Notes: generated by a model not told the origin, from the letters alone. Counted from the first letter of the stretch, positions 42,736 through 51,538 are shown. The stretch is DNA of 64,000 bases from an uncultured Peptococcaceae bacterium (GCA_910585405.1 CAJUDO010000015.1:3478-67477); one strand, 5' to 3'. Program-made: numbers and translations.

Positions 42736-44130
42736 ATGGGTGAGGCAACAAAAAAATACTCTGCATCTTTTTTAAAAAAATGGATTATCAGCATTACCGT
42801 AACGGCGGTACTATTCTTGCTGCCGGAGACAGAGTTTTTTACCTATGAGGTAAAGGGCTTTTTGGCGATTACAACATTGGCCATGCTGATGATGGCAATG
42901 GAATTAGCGCATAATATTGTGCCGGCACTGTTGCTGCAAATCGGATATTATCTGCTGAAAGTTGCTCCAATGGAGACAGTGTTTTCCGCATGGCAAAACC
43001 AGATTCCCTGGCTGGTGCTGGGTTCCTTTATCATTGCCGCCATTATGGAGCAAACGGGCTTAAGTAAGCGAATCGCCTATTATTGTATGCTGAAAGCAAA
43101 GGGACGCTTTTCTGCATTGATGTTTGCCTCCTTAATTGCAGGTGTGCTTATTTCTGCCTTTGTATCATCTGCTTTGGCAAGAACTACTATGCTGTGCGCT
43201 TTGATGGTCAGCCTCTGTCAGGCCATGGACTATAAGCCATTCAGCAAGGAAGCCATCTGTGCATTTTTAGTCGCCTACGTGGCCAGCTGCGATGCCGGTC
43301 TGGTTTTCATGACCGGCGGGAATGCAACCCTGGTCTGTGTTGGAGTTTTACAGCAGCTGGGATATGAAGTAACCTTCCTCTCCTATTTCCTGCAAAACGG
43401 CATTCCCAACTTGCTTTTAGACGCCATCTGCGTCTTCGTTGCGCTGAAAATGTTTGCGCCCAAAGAGGCAAAATCCTCCGAGGCTTATATAAAAGAGCAG
43501 TATCTGGCACTGGGCCCAATATCAAGGAATGAGAAAAAAGCCATCCTTTTGCTTTTGATTACCGTTATTTTATTGCTCACACAGAACCTGCACAAATTTG
43601 CCCCGGGCTGGGTATTTATCTTCATGAGTTGGGTCGCCTTTTTGCCGGGTGTGGATCTGGCTGACAAACAGACAGTGAGCTCAGTTAATTTTACGATGGT
43701 ATTCCTAATCGCCGCAACTGTGACAATCGGCAACGTATCCAGTTATCTGAATATCGGCAATGCCATTATCAACGCTATTATACCATATATTCCATCCAAT
43801 TTGATTGGTATCAATATTATGGTAATGCTCATTGGAATTTTGGGCAATATGGCCATGACACCCTTGGCTTTGGCTTCTGCATTTACAGAGCCGATGATTC
43901 AGTTGGCCCTTAACTTAGGACTTAGTCCCTACGGTATTGTCTATGTTTTTATCACTTCTTGCTGTCAATTATTTTTCCCATATGAGATCACCAATGCCCT
44001 GCTGATGTTCAGCTTCGGTATGATCAGCATGAAGGACACCATCAAATTCTTTACCGTAAAAACGATTATCTCGTTAATATTTGTTGTCATTGTTGTAATC
44101 CCCTATTTCAAACTATTGGGCATTTATTAA
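42736..44130 (+). CDS. SLC13/DASS-family anion transporter
   Basis: The 464-residue protein has about twelve hydrophobic segments. The repeated TM-hairpin signatures of divalent anion:sodium symporters are present, for example FVSSALARTTMLCALMVSL and LGNMAMTPLALASAFTEP. Substrates of the family are dicarboxylates, citrate or sulfate. The ATG at 42736 follows AAAGGAGG; the longer frame was rejected because it overlaps the upstream gene. It probably imports the substrate handled by the flanking flavoprotein and amidohydrolase. Confidence 0.88.
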   Translation: MGEATKKYSASFLKKWIISITVTAVLFLLPETEFFTYEVKGFLAITTLAMLMMAMELAHNIVPALLLQIGYYLLKVAPMETVFSAWQNQIPWLVLGSFIIAAIMEQTGLSKRIAYYCMLKAKGRFSALMFASLIAGVLISAFVSSALARTTMLCALMVSLCQAMDYKPFSKEAICAFLVAYVASCDAGLVFMTGGNATLVCVGVLQQLGYEVTFLSYFLQNGIPNLLLDAICVFVALKMFAPKEAKSSEAYIKEQYLALGPISRNEKKAILLLLITVILLLTQNLHKFAPGWVFIFMSWVAFLPGVDLADKQTVSSVNFTMVFLIAATVTIGNVSSYLNIGNAIINAIIPYIPSNLIGINIMVMLIGILGNMAMTPLALASAFTEPMIQLALNLGLSPYGIVYVFITSCCQLFFPYEITNALLMFSFGMISMKDTIKFFTVKTIISLIFVVIVVIPYFKLLGIY

Positions 44131-44146
44131 AAAGGAGTGTAAACTT

Positions 44147-44980
44147 ATGTATCCAGTGATTGATTTGCGGCTGCGGCCGCCTTATAAAAGCTTTGCCACC
44201 ACATCCTTCTATCAAAATCAGGAAAAACGCAGAAGTGAAGGAACAGAATCCCGAGCTGCAATAGAACGGGATATGGATTTGATGATTAAAGAAATGGACG
44301 AAAACAATATTGTTTACGGCGTCGCCATTGCGCGGGAAAGCGAATGGGGCGGCGCTGCCAAGAACAGTGATTTGCCAGGGCTGTTGGCGGACTATCCCAA
44401 TCGCTTTATCGGCGTGATTCACTTACAGTATGGCGCAGAAAAGGATCCGTTGGAAAGCATTGAAGAATATATCCTTCACGGGCCATGCACCGGCGTTTAT
44501 ATGGAGCCCAGCTTCCGGTTTGAAAAATATCTTATGCATGCCGATGATGAACGGCTTTTCCCCATTTATGAAAAATGTGAAAAGCATCATATCCCATTCA
44601 TCCTGCAATACGGCGGCGGAATCAATTCGGTAGAATATTATGACCCGAGCGACATTTACCGTTTGGCCGAAGCCTTTCCTGATTTGAAAATCTGCATCAC
44701 CCATGGCGGTTGGCCTCAGGTAATGCCAATGATTCATCAGGCATACGCCCACAAAAATGTTTACCTCTCTCCTGATGCTTATTTCAGCGGCTGGCCGGGA
44801 AGTCAGGATTATATTACAGCAGCCAACACTATCCTGGCCGATAAAATTATTTTTGGCTCCGCGTTCCCCTGCATTTCACTGCCGGACGCCTTAAAATTAT
44901 ACCTGGAAGTCGGTGTAAAAATGGAATCCTTGCCGAAAATTCTCTATGACAATGCGGCACGCTTTTTGGGATTGGAGTAA
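44147..44980 (+). CDS. Amidohydrolase-2 family protein lacking usual metal ligands
   Basis: The 277-residue TIM-barrel protein has the amidohydrolase-2 layout, including ICITHGGWPQ with its conserved His and a C-terminal NAARFLGL. The usual N-terminal HxH metal motif is replaced by DLRLRPP, and the usual catalytic Asp of the GSDFP motif is Ala in FGSAFP. It may therefore be metal-free, use other residues, or bind rather than hydrolyse. It is the last gene of the LysR-linked operon, 16 bases after the transporter. Confidence 0.82.
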   Translation: MYPVIDLRLRPPYKSFATTSFYQNQEKRRSEGTESRAAIERDMDLMIKEMDENNIVYGVAIARESEWGGAAKNSDLPGLLADYPNRFIGVIHLQYGAEKDPLESIEEYILHGPCTGVYMEPSFRFEKYLMHADDERLFPIYEKCEKHHIPFILQYGGGINSVEYYDPSDIYRLAEAFPDLKICITHGGWPQVMPMIHQAYAHKNVYLSPDAYFSGWPGSQDYITAANTILADKIIFGSAFPCISLPDALKLYLEVGVKMESLPKILYDNAARFLGLE

Positions 44981-45133
44981 AAAATACGGCACCAATATTA
45001 AGATCACCGGCGGCAAATGGATTATACAAAACCCCATGTGGTCTTATCAGGAAAAATAAATTTTGATTTCATGAGCACCTGTTTTCAGTTCTTGGCAGTC
45101 GCAGCAATTCTTGCGACTGTCAAGAGCTTACTC
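44981..45133 (+). other. Gene debris and hairpin after the amidohydrolase gene
   Basis: A frame out of phase with the amidohydrolase reads protein-like text (ITGGKWIIQNPMWSYQEK) to a stop near 45058 and could be the tail of a deleted gene. A strong hairpin (CTTGGCAGTCGCA with TGCGACTGTCAAG, about 45091-45124) follows without a T-run. Confidence 0.35.
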
Positions 45134-45423
45134 TCATTTATTATCTGAGTCGCTGTCCCATTCCGCCCAATACTCATCTGCTATACATTTTGCTTCTATT
45201 CCGCACACCTTTAGGATTTTCCGCCTTGATTTTCTATCTTTAAAAAATGACTTGCCTAGCTTTTTGCAGCCACTTCTAAAAAACTAGAGCTGTCCTTCAT
45301 AAACCTCCAGCAGATAGATTATTTTCCCGAAACCATGCTGTTCAATATCCAAATTTTCCCTCAAGGAGAATGATTTTTATTCGCTCCTTTTCAAACTGTC
45401 GGGCAACGCACACAATAATCTTG
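45134..45423 (-). pseudogene. Degenerate protein gene remnant
   Basis: Minus-strand text reads like protein through two frames. VCVARQFEKERIKIILLEGKF gives way by frameshift to IEQHGFGKIIYLLEVYEGQL, then an in-frame TAG, then KKLGKSFFKDRKSRRKILK and DEYWAEWDSDSDNK to a stop at 45134-45136. No intact frame or start remains. I do not recognise the family. Confidence 0.4.
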
Positions 45424-45520
45424 TTATGAATTTAAATTTCTCAAAAAATTTGATTTTCTCGCAAGCCGTTTTACCACTCTTACACACCAAGTATACCGCT
45501 TTTTCTCCCTACAAAAACAA

Positions 45521-45549
45521 AAACGGCATAGCCAAAGACTATGTCGTTC
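45521..45549 (-). terminator. Terminator of the ABC importer operon
   Basis: AACGACATAG and CTATGCCGTT form a stem on the minus strand followed by TTTGTTTTTG, 17 bases after the ATPase stop. Confidence 0.75.
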
Positions 45550-45565
45550 CTCTATTTTGCCAGTA

Positions 45566-46288
45566 TTATAATACCTTTGCCAAGAAATTCTTTGTGCGCT
45601 CCTGCTGCGGATTGCCGAACAATTCCTGCGGCGTCCCCTGCTCCAGGACATTCCCGCCGTCAATGAACAGTACTCTGTCCGCCACCTCCCGAGCAAAACC
45701 CATCTCATGGGTTACAATCACCATGGTCATGCCCTCTTTCGCCAAGTCCCGGATTACATTCAGCACCTCACCGACCATTTCGGGGTCCAAAGCTGACGTG
45801 GGTTCATCAAAGAGCATGATATCCGGATTCATCGCCAATGCGCGGGCAATGGCAACACGCTGCTGCTGGCCGCCCGATAAATTGTCTGGATAAACCTGTG
45901 CCTTTTCTATCAACCCTACCTTGCGCAGAAGCTCCATCGCCTGTGCTTCTGCTTTTGCCTTATCCATGCCCTTCACCTTCATGGGAGCCAGCGTGATGTT
46001 GTCCAAAACTGTCATATGAGGAAACAGATTAAACCGCTGAAATACCATACCCATATTCTCGCGGATCTTATTTACGTCATTTTTCTTGTCGGTGATTTCC
46101 ACACCGTCCACCATAATGACACCGGAGGTCGGCTCCTCCAGCAAATTCAGGCAACGCAAAAAGGTGCTTTTTCCCGAACCGGAAGGCCCTATCACACAAA
46201 CGACCTCCTGATCCTGAATGGTTTCGCTAATCCCCTTCAGCACTTCCAGCTTGCCAAAGCTTTTATATAGATTTTTTACTTCGATCAT
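45566..46288 (-). CDS. glnQ: Polar amino acid ABC transporter ATPase
   Basis: The 240-residue ATPase has Walker A GPSGSGKST, Q-loop, signature LSGGQQQRVAIARAL, Walker B IMLFDEPTSALDPEM and the H-loop THE. Its length and sequence put it with GlnQ/ArtM-type polar amino acid importers. It is the last gene of the binding protein-permease-ATPase cluster, 12 bases after the permease. Substrate (glutamine, arginine, cystine or similar) cannot be fixed from sequence. Confidence 0.93.
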   Translation of the reverse strand: MIEVKNLYKSFGKLEVLKGISETIQDQEVVCVIGPSGSGKSTFLRCLNLLEEPTSGVIMVDGVEITDKKNDVNKIRENMGMVFQRFNLFPHMTVLDNITLAPMKVKGMDKAKAEAQAMELLRKVGLIEKAQVYPDNLSGGQQQRVAIARALAMNPDIMLFDEPTSALDPEMVGEVLNVIRDLAKEGMTMVIVTHEMGFAREVADRVLFIDGGNVLEQGTPQELFGNPQQERTKNFLAKVL

Positions 46289-46300
46289 GGCTGTCTCTCC

Positions 46301-46984
46301 TTAATTACTGCTCATATTCCACTTTACTTCCACGTAATGAACCACTCGAGAAATAGTAAAGGTCAAAATCAAATATACACAGGCTACGCCGATATATGCC
46401 GGAAAGGGCGCATAGGATGTGCTGGTATAGATTTGTCCTACTTTCATAATTTCCGTTACGCCGATGACAGCCAACAGAGAAGTATCCTTCAGGAGCACAA
46501 TAAATTCATTGCAAAGCGGTGGGATTACCCGTTTTACCGCCTGCGGCAAAATAATATACTGCATTGCTTTTTTGTGGTTCATCCCCAAAGAGCGAGCTGC
46601 CTCCATCTGTCCTTTGTCGATGGACTGAATTCCCGAACGAAAAATTTCCGCAATATAGGCTCCACTGTTCAAACTGCACACCACAATGGCAGTGGTCATC
46701 ACATTAAAATGGAATCCGCTTACCCCATCCATAGAATTAATCAACCCGGGCACCCCGAAATGGAACAGAAGAATTTGTACATACAGCGGCGTTCCCCGCA
46801 AACACTCAATATAGATATTAGAAACAATCCGCAATGGCCAGATTTTGCTCAGCTTGCTCAACGCCATCACCATACCGATTACCATACCAATACAAACTGC
46901 AATAGCGGTAATTTTGATTGTAATCGTAGCGCCTCCCCAAAGACGCGGCATGACGGTCCAAAAATGATATCCAAAATTATTCAT
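46301..46984 (-). CDS. Polar amino acid ABC transporter permease
   Basis: The 227-residue membrane protein has five or six helices and the HEAA-family signature. The permease-ATPase coupling loop reads GIQSIDKGQMEAARSLGMNHKKAMQYIILPQAVKRV. A single permease gene implies a homodimer. It lies between the binding protein and ATPase genes, behind a terminator that should lower its expression relative to the binding protein. Confidence 0.93.
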   Translation of the reverse strand: MNNFGYHFWTVMPRLWGGATITIKITAIAVCIGMVIGMVMALSKLSKIWPLRIVSNIYIECLRGTPLYVQILLFHFGVPGLINSMDGVSGFHFNVMTTAIVVCSLNSGAYIAEIFRSGIQSIDKGQMEAARSLGMNHKKAMQYIILPQAVKRVIPPLCNEFIVLLKDTSLLAVIGVTEIMKVGQIYTSTSYAPFPAYIGVACVYLILTFTISRVVHYVEVKWNMSSN

Positions 46985-47087
46985 TTACTCTCCGTGCACT
47001 CCCTTTATCATACAAAATTCTTTATTATTATACCTCATTTGACCATCATCTGGCAACAAATTCCTCATTAAAAACAAAAAAATGAAA

Positions 47088-47140
47088 TAAAAAAATCAAG
47101 GCGGTTGCATAAAGATTACTTCATTATGCAACCGCCTTGA
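47088..47140 (-). terminator. Intercistronic terminator after the binding protein gene
   Basis: A 17-bp perfect stem (TCAAGGCGGTTGCATAA and complement) is followed by seven T residues on the minus strand. It separates the binding protein from the permease and probably tunes their ratio. Confidence 0.9.
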
Positions 47141-47173
47141 CTTCATTTTATAAAATTATTTTGTCTGAAATAA

Positions 47174-48001
47174 TTATTCAGCTGCGCCGAAATATTTGTC
47201 AATCAGCGCGTCATAGGTGCCATCTTCTTTTACATTTGCTAAACCAGCATCCAGTTTTTCCAAGAGTTCAGTATTGCCCTTTGCCACTGCAATAGCATAC
47301 TGTTCTGGTTCTTCTGCAACAATGTCCGCAGCAATTTTCACTTCATCAGGATGCGCCGCTACATATCTGTTGTTTACAGGAATATCCATAATCACGGCAT
47401 CCACTTCTCCGTTGGCCAGGGCCATCATGCAGACATTGATATTTGCCAGCAGTTTTACATCAGCTACCACGCCGGCTTCCTGCAATTCCATCGCTTTGTT
47501 AGCGCCGGTGGTACCCTGCTGTGCTGTAACAACTTTGCCGGCCAAATCTTCTTCGCTGGCAATGGAATCATCATCAATGGCTACTGCAATATTTAAGCCT
47601 GCATCATAGTAGGTTTCGGTAAAGTCAACCTGTTTTGCACGCTTTGGATCCACACTCATCCCAGCAATGGCTACATCAATAGAGCCGTTTTCCAGAGCCA
47701 TTATCAAGCCATCGAACTCCATGTTTTCCATTTCTACAGTCATACCCTGGTCGGCAGCAATTGCATTAATCAAATCAATATCAAAGCCCTCGATGGTGGT
47801 ACCGTCTTCTTCATTTACATACTCAAAAGGTGCAAATTCTGCGTTGGTACCTACCTTTAATACGTTACTCTCCTGACTTTCTGCATTTGCATTTACATCC
47901 TTGTCCCCATCTGCATTGTTGTTTCCGCCGCTGCAGCCTGCAAACAAAACCATGCTGGCTGCCAATACACCGGCAACCACTACTTTACTGAATCTTTTCA
48001 T
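47174..48001 (-). CDS. Amino acid-binding lipoprotein of the ABC importer
   Basis: A lipoprotein signal (VLAASMVLFAGC) leads into an acidic linker. A family 3 solute-binding domain follows, with APFEYVNEEDGTTIEGFDIDLINAI, then AGMSVDPKRAKQVDFTETYY and TTGANKAMELQ. It captures an amino acid outside the membrane and hands it to the permease. It is the promoter-proximal gene of the operon. Confidence 0.94.
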   Translation of the reverse strand: MKRFSKVVVAGVLAASMVLFAGCSGGNNNADGDKDVNANAESQESNVLKVGTNAEFAPFEYVNEEDGTTIEGFDIDLINAIAADQGMTVEMENMEFDGLIMALENGSIDVAIAGMSVDPKRAKQVDFTETYYDAGLNIAVAIDDDSIASEEDLAGKVVTAQQGTTGANKAMELQEAGVVADVKLLANINVCMMALANGEVDAVIMDIPVNNRYVAAHPDEVKIAADIVAEEPEQYAIAVAKGNTELLEKLDAGLANVKEDGTYDALIDKYFGAAE

Positions 48002-48224
48002 TTTGGAATAATCCCCTTTCCTATTTGCCTAACTTTTTATTGTGATATACCTTTTTATGAAAACAAACTGTCCCATAAATCCTGCGCAGGCATTGCCTAA
48101 TGCCAAAATTAACAGACTATGTTTTTCATAATAAAGATATCAATAAAATAATACAGACTTTTTTCAATCTTTGCAATACATTTCTGATGTTTTTGTCACT
48201 TTTTTCTTTTTTCATTTTCCAAAG

Positions 48225-48322
48225 TTATCAACAGAACATACTATCCCACCTGTGGATAATGTGGATAAGTATCGCAAAGCCTTATACCTGCGCCATCTTA
48301 TTTCCCCAGTTCATGTTGATAA
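48225..48322. promoter_or_regulatory. Cluster of four DnaA boxes
   Basis: Two perfect DnaA boxes, TGTGGATAA at 48251-48259 and 48260-48268, lie directly end to end. TTATCAACA at 48225-48233 and TGTTGATAA at 48314-48322 are one-mismatch boxes in opposite orientation on either side. They lie in the 356-base space between the binding protein gene and comF. No other gene or repeat is seen there. Confidence 0.75.
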
Positions 48323-48357
48323 CTTGATGTCCCTGTGCATATCTCAAAAATTTTATT

Positions 48358-49059
48358 TCAAAAGCGTCCCTGCCCGCTGGCCAACGTAAAACCCAGCACA
48401 CTTTTTGCACCATACCGATAAAGCGTCTGCGCACAGTGCAATAATGTAGCTCCGCTGGTAAACACATCATCCACCACGATAATATGTTTTCCCTGTACAT
48501 CAGCCTTTGGCGCCAGGTGAAAAGCTCCTGTCAAATTCTGTAGCCGTTGCTCTCGGCTGAGACCGATTTGATGCGGCGTATCCCGCACTCGCTGCAGAGC
48601 GTTTTGCCAGGACAAGCCCCGTTGCTCTGCCAAAGCTTCCGCCAATAAGGCACTTTGATTATAGCCACGCTCCCGCAGCCGGTTTTTGTGCAGCGGCACC
48701 GGAATCAGCAAATCATATCCCTGCGGCAAATACGCTGCCGTCTCCACCGCCAATGCAGAAGCCAGCCAGGGCATATTGCGGAATTTGAAATCTACAATCG
48801 CCTGTTGCCAGCCGTCCTGATAGGGCCAAACCGACACATTTCCCACCAGATACTGAGGCCAGCTGCGGCAGTTGGCACAGCCATCTGAAGCAATCCCAAA
48901 ACTGTGACAGCGCTGACACTGCCCATACAAGCTGCGTTTGCGCAAAGCCTCTGCGCGGCAATCATCGCACACCTCCAAACGTTCCTGTCTTGTCATGCAG
49001 ATCGGACACACCGACGGCAGAGGAAAACACAGCTCATACACTTTTTGCAGCCACTTCAC
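48358..49059 (-). CDS. comF: ComF-family phosphoribosyltransferase-like protein
   Basis: The 233-residue protein has an N-terminal double zinc ribbon (CPIC, CDDC, CQRC, CANC). A PRT domain follows with IPVPLHKNRLRERGYNQSALLAE, LSREQRLQNL and the PRPP loop IIVVDDVFTSGATL. ComF assists DNA uptake and repair with ComFA in Firmicutes. A GTG start at 49057-49059 follows GGGAGG at five bases; the longer frame to 49140 lacks a site. The DnaA-box cluster lies just past its 3' end. Confidence 0.9.
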   Translation of the reverse strand: MKWLQKVYELCFPLPSVCPICMTRQERLEVCDDCRAEALRKRSLYGQCQRCHSFGIASDGCANCRSWPQYLVGNVSVWPYQDGWQQAIVDFKFRNMPWLASALAVETAAYLPQGYDLLIPVPLHKNRLRERGYNQSALLAEALAEQRGLSWQNALQRVRDTPHQIGLSREQRLQNLTGAFHLAPKADVQGKHIIVVDDVFTSGATLLHCAQTLYRYGAKSVLGFTLASGQGRF

Positions 49060-49178
49060 AATATCCTCCCTCCCATCTCGTTTTTTAATAAAATTTTTCT
49101 TGCAAAATGCAAACAAATGTTTTATTATAGAGCCAAACATATATTCTTTTCACATTTTCTTTTTCGGGAGTATCCTTT

Positions 49179-50513
49179 ATGAATCTAATGGACAAATTAA
49201 CAATCCTGGCCGACGCTGCAAAATATGACGTATCCTGTTCTTCCTCCGGTTCTACGCGTCAGGGAGCCAAGGGCACGCTAGGCTCAGCAGCGAAAGCCGG
49301 CATCTGTCATTCTTTCAGCGCCGATGGACGCTGCATCTCATTACTCAAAATTCTTATGACCAACAATTGTATCTATGACTGCGCCTATTGCCTAAACCGC
49401 CGGTCCAACGATAAGCCCCGCGCCATGTTTACAGTAGAAGAAATTGTCAATCTGACGATGGATTTTTATCGCCGCAACTATATCGAAGGATTATTTTTGA
49501 GCTCTGCCATAGTCGTTTCTCCTAATTACACCATGGAGCTTTTGGTAAAGATCACGGAAACTCTGCGCTATCAAAAACAATTTCACGGTTATATTCATCT
49601 CAAAGGCATTCCCGGCGCTGATCCTCAGCTGATTCAGCGGGCGGGACAGGTAGCTGACCGTCTCAGCATCAATATGGAACTGCCCTCTGAAAAATCGCTG
49701 ACTTTTTTAGCGCCTGAGAAACAAAAACAGCATATTTTACTGCCTATGCAGCAAATTCATCAGGAAATCGTTCAGCATCGTGAAACACGGGCCTTGGCAC
49801 GCAAAACACCGGCGTTTGTTCCTGCAGGACAGACCACACAAATGATTGTGGGAGCATCTGCTGACAATGATTTGCAAATCTTACGGCTCTCCGCTGCGCT
49901 GTACCAAAAATTTTCTATGAAGCGCGTCTATTTTTCCGCCTATGTACCAGTCAATCAGGATTCCCGCTTGCCACAAATCGCCCAACCTCCCATGCTGCGA
50001 GAAAACAGGCTGTATCAAGCCGATTGGCTGATGCGCTTTTACGGCTTTCAGGCACAGGAGCTATTGGATGAAAGCAATCCCAACTTTGACCCAGACTATG
50101 ATCCCAAAGTGATATGGGCTGTTCGTCATCCGGAACAATTTCCCATGGAAATCAATACCGCGCCCTATAAGCAGTTACTGCGGGTACCAGGATTGGGCGT
50201 GCGCTGTGTACAGCGTATTGTCAGCGCAAGGAAAACGGCGCGTCTGGATTTTGATGATTTGCTGCGCATGCATGTGTCCTTAAAAAGAGCCCAATATTTC
50301 ATCACCTGCAAAGGCAAATATTATCGCGTGAAGGACCCGCAGCCGGATTTGATCTTGCGAGCATTGAAACCCAAAGTCCGTTCTCCCTATCAGCAGCTCA
50401 GTTTTTTCGAGGAACCTGCCGTGCAAACACCGCAGGTGGAGGTGCTGCCGGACCAGGAATTTTTTCCCAAAGCGTCCGCAAACACCACAACTGATTTGCT
50501 TCCGGTTTTTTAA
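49179..50513 (+). CDS. Putative DNA modification/repair radical SAM protein (TIGR03916-like)
   Basis: The radical SAM motif appears as CIYDCAYC (CxxxCxxC, about residues 64-71), preceded by a further cysteine-rich stretch. Near residues 325-345 a helix-hairpin-helix (LLRVPGLGVRCVQRIVSARKT) suggests DNA binding. The family is defined by this pairing and by a conserved link to the next gene and to uracil-DNA-glycosylase-like proteins; its substrate is unknown. GGGAG lies eight bases before the start. A parS site follows its stop. Confidence 0.85.
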   Translation: MNLMDKLTILADAAKYDVSCSSSGSTRQGAKGTLGSAAKAGICHSFSADGRCISLLKILMTNNCIYDCAYCLNRRSNDKPRAMFTVEEIVNLTMDFYRRNYIEGLFLSSAIVVSPNYTMELLVKITETLRYQKQFHGYIHLKGIPGADPQLIQRAGQVADRLSINMELPSEKSLTFLAPEKQKQHILLPMQQIHQEIVQHRETRALARKTPAFVPAGQTTQMIVGASADNDLQILRLSAALYQKFSMKRVYFSAYVPVNQDSRLPQIAQPPMLRENRLYQADWLMRFYGFQAQELLDESNPNFDPDYDPKVIWAVRHPEQFPMEINTAPYKQLLRVPGLGVRCVQRIVSARKTARLDFDDLLRMHVSLKRAQYFITCKGKYYRVKDPQPDLILRALKPKVRSPYQQLSFFEEPAVQTPQVEVLPDQEFFPKASANTTTDLLPVF

Positions 50514-50549
50514 GCCCAGTCTGTTTTTCCATTCCATAATTTTTGCAAT

Positions 50550-50565
50550 TGTTTCACGTGAAACA
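50550..50565. promoter_or_regulatory. parS: parS chromosome-partition site 2
   Basis: TGTTTCACGTGAAACA is the fully symmetric parS consensus, extended to the 20-bp palindrome ATTGTTTCACGTGAAACAAT (50548-50567). It lies in the 75-base gap between the two repair genes, 23 bases before the next start. Confidence 0.93.
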
Positions 50566-50588
50566 ATTTTGCAGAAAGGAGGCAACCT

Positions 50589-51338
50589 ATGCGCACATAT
50601 TTATATGACGGCAGTTTTGACGGACTGCTCACCGCTTATTTTTATGCCTATAAAGATAAAGATATCTATGATATTTGCCGCCAAACGCACTATCAGCCAG
50701 ACTTACTCAGCAAACCACTCAACATTTCCACTGAGGAAGATAAGGCACAGCGCATCGTCACATCTGTACAGCAAACCCTGTCGTCACAAACCATGCGCAA
50801 TTTGTACCTGCTCTATCTCAGCGAGCTGCCCCGATGTGATTTTCTAGGGCTGCAATATCTGCGCTTATGTTACCAGCAGGGCGCCGCTGCCAATCTGGCC
50901 AAACACCATCCTGTCATCCGTCAGGTGGATGATGCCTGCCGCAAGGTAAAGCTTGAACTAGACCATATGAAAGGCTTTTTACGATTTCAAGAAATCGATT
51001 CTCTGGTCTTTTATGCCTGCTTTGCTCCAGACCATAACCAGCTGCCTCTGTTGCAGCCTCATCTGGAACGGCGCTTTTCTGACCAAAAAATGATTGTCTT
51101 TGACGAAAAAAGGCAATATGCCCTGGTCTATAATCTACACCACAGTATCATGATTCCTTTCACACAGGAAAAGGCACAACGCCTGCTGCAAAATTGTCAT
51201 GACAACTGCATCGGACTCTTTCGCCGTTATTTTCATACTATCGCCATCCCCCAACGCAGCAATCCCAAATTACAGGCAGGATACATGCCCCATCGCTACC
51301 GCAAATATATGCCGGAAACGCAGCCGGAAGACAAATAA
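50589..51338 (+). CDS. TIGR03915/DUF4130-like DNA metabolism protein
   Basis: The 249-residue protein opens with MRTYLYDGSFDGLLTAYFYAY and later has HPVIRQVDDACRKVKLELDHMKGFLRFQEI. It ends with FRRYFHTIAIPQRSNPKLQAGYMPHRYRKYMPE. These are the conserved blocks of the TIGR03915 (DUF4130) family, always found beside or near the radical SAM protein and sometimes fused to a uracil-DNA glycosylase domain. Role is inferred as DNA repair or metabolism. AAAGGAGG precedes the start. Confidence 0.85.
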   Translation: MRTYLYDGSFDGLLTAYFYAYKDKDIYDICRQTHYQPDLLSKPLNISTEEDKAQRIVTSVQQTLSSQTMRNLYLLYLSELPRCDFLGLQYLRLCYQQGAAANLAKHHPVIRQVDDACRKVKLELDHMKGFLRFQEIDSLVFYACFAPDHNQLPLLQPHLERRFSDQKMIVFDEKRQYALVYNLHHSIMIPFTQEKAQRLLQNCHDNCIGLFRRYFHTIAIPQRSNPKLQAGYMPHRYRKYMPETQPEDK

Positions 51339-51529
51339 ACGTCCCTCCTCTGCCTTTTCGGCACTTTTCTATACTTGGAAATATTCTAGGAAATTTATGG
51401 AAATCCTGTTTTTCTTTCGAAGAATTACACGTTTCATGAATATATTCTGCTGCCAAGACAACCGCATAAGTGATCGTATCTTTCATAAGATCTCTGCTTG
51501 CAAAAATCTGTACAGCCTATTTAAGAATA

Positions 51530-51538
51530 TGATATACT
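51530..51538 (+). promoter_or_regulatory. Extended -10 promoter of the split gene at 51579
   Basis: TGATATACT is an extended -10 box about 40 bases before the start codon. The ribosome site AAAGGAG is 14 bases from the ATG, longer than usual. Confidence 0.5.

Noticed and set aside
48002..48357. Replication origin at the DnaA-box cluster.
   Set aside because: No dnaA, dnaN, rpmH or gidA nearby and no long AT-rich unwinding stretch with DnaA-trio repeats was evident.
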